A DNA stretch of 13,293 nt from Draconibacterium sp. (GTDB lineage Bacteria; Bacteroidota; Bacteroidia; Bacteroidales; Prolixibacteraceae). Location: the NCBI GenBank assembly GCA_030595485.1, contig JAUVDE010000050.1:1-13293 (forward strand), read 5' to 3'. A program made the translations under genes and the position numbers. The notes beneath the pieces were generated by a model, which saw nothing but the letters and a program-made list of their open reading frames with translations, made no database searches and had not been told where the DNA came from. Below, piece by piece: positions 13,266 through 13,293 of the stretch (position 1 is its first letter; each line of letters starts with the position of its first letter).

Positions 13266-13293
13266 ATGGAACTTTTACAATTACAGTTTCACC
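13266..13293 (+). CDS. Possible gene start cut by the window edge (LysR-like N-terminus?)
   Basis: ATG at 13266 opens a frame that is still open at the last base and reads MELLQLQFH. LysR-family regulators often begin with a similar ME-L-QL-x-(Y/F) stretch, but nine residues are too few for a family call and the usual second aromatic residue is a histidine here. The sequence between the inverted-repeat arm at 13255 and this ATG is AT-rich without a clear ribosome binding site. If real, the gene would be divergent from the GH110 operon, a usual position for a local regulator. Confidence 0.2.

Overview
The window looks like a chromosomal segment of an anaerobic or facultatively anaerobic member of the Bacteroidota. 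The DNA is AT-rich. Several proteins are lipoproteins with short Bacteroidota-style lipoboxes. A TAnnTTTG -7 promoter element lies just before the first gene. PNGase F and GH110 homologues are typical of this phylum, and intergenic spaces carry palindromic repeats of the kind common in these genomes. No ribosomal, tRNA, CRISPR or intact insertion-sequence signal is visible.

Left part (about 1-3860, all + strand): a group B-type [FeFe]-hydrogenase with an iron-sulfur-rich N-terminus, then an aminoglycoside/choline/ecdysteroid-kinase-like small-molecule phosphotransferase, then an inositol-monophosphatase/CysQ-family phosphatase. The spacers between these genes hold three different repeat elements: a ~80-bp inverted repeat at 1735-1816, a CTTTG-periodic fragment at 2823-2856 and a double-hairpin element at 2871-2935.

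Middle (3831-7415, all - strand): an AsmA/YdgA-like membrane-anchored protein whose 3' end overlaps the phosphatase gene by 26 bp in convergent orientation, a MORN-variant-repeat lipoprotein, and a clear PNGase F (peptide-N-glycanase) homologue made as a lipoprotein with an extra N-terminal Ig-like domain. A 428-bp AT-rich non-coding stretch follows.

Right part (7844-13022, - strand): a tight three-gene operon. It is transcribed GH110 alpha-1,3-galactosidase lipoprotein -> gluzincin-type metallopeptidase lipoprotein with an N-terminal amidotransferase-like domain -> secreted LamG-EEP (endonuclease/exonuclease/phosphatase) fusion, with gaps of 6 and 43 bp. Upstream of this operon are a possible hairpin, a 107-bp palindromic repeat built from CGCAAAG units, and a longer-range inverted repeat enclosing it. 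A possible gene start sits at the right edge.

Taken together, the right half reads as a glycoprotein-dismantling locus. GH110 would remove terminal alpha-1,3-galactose, PNGase F would release N-glycans from asparagine, and the metallopeptidase would attack the protein or glycoprotein backbone. The LamG-EEP enzyme would cleave an unknown phosphoester. No SusC/SusD pair is visible in the window, so uptake of the products must be encoded elsewhere. The combined role is inference; the individual family calls for GH110, PNGase F, the EEP domain and the hydrogenase rest on diagnostic motifs read directly from the translations.
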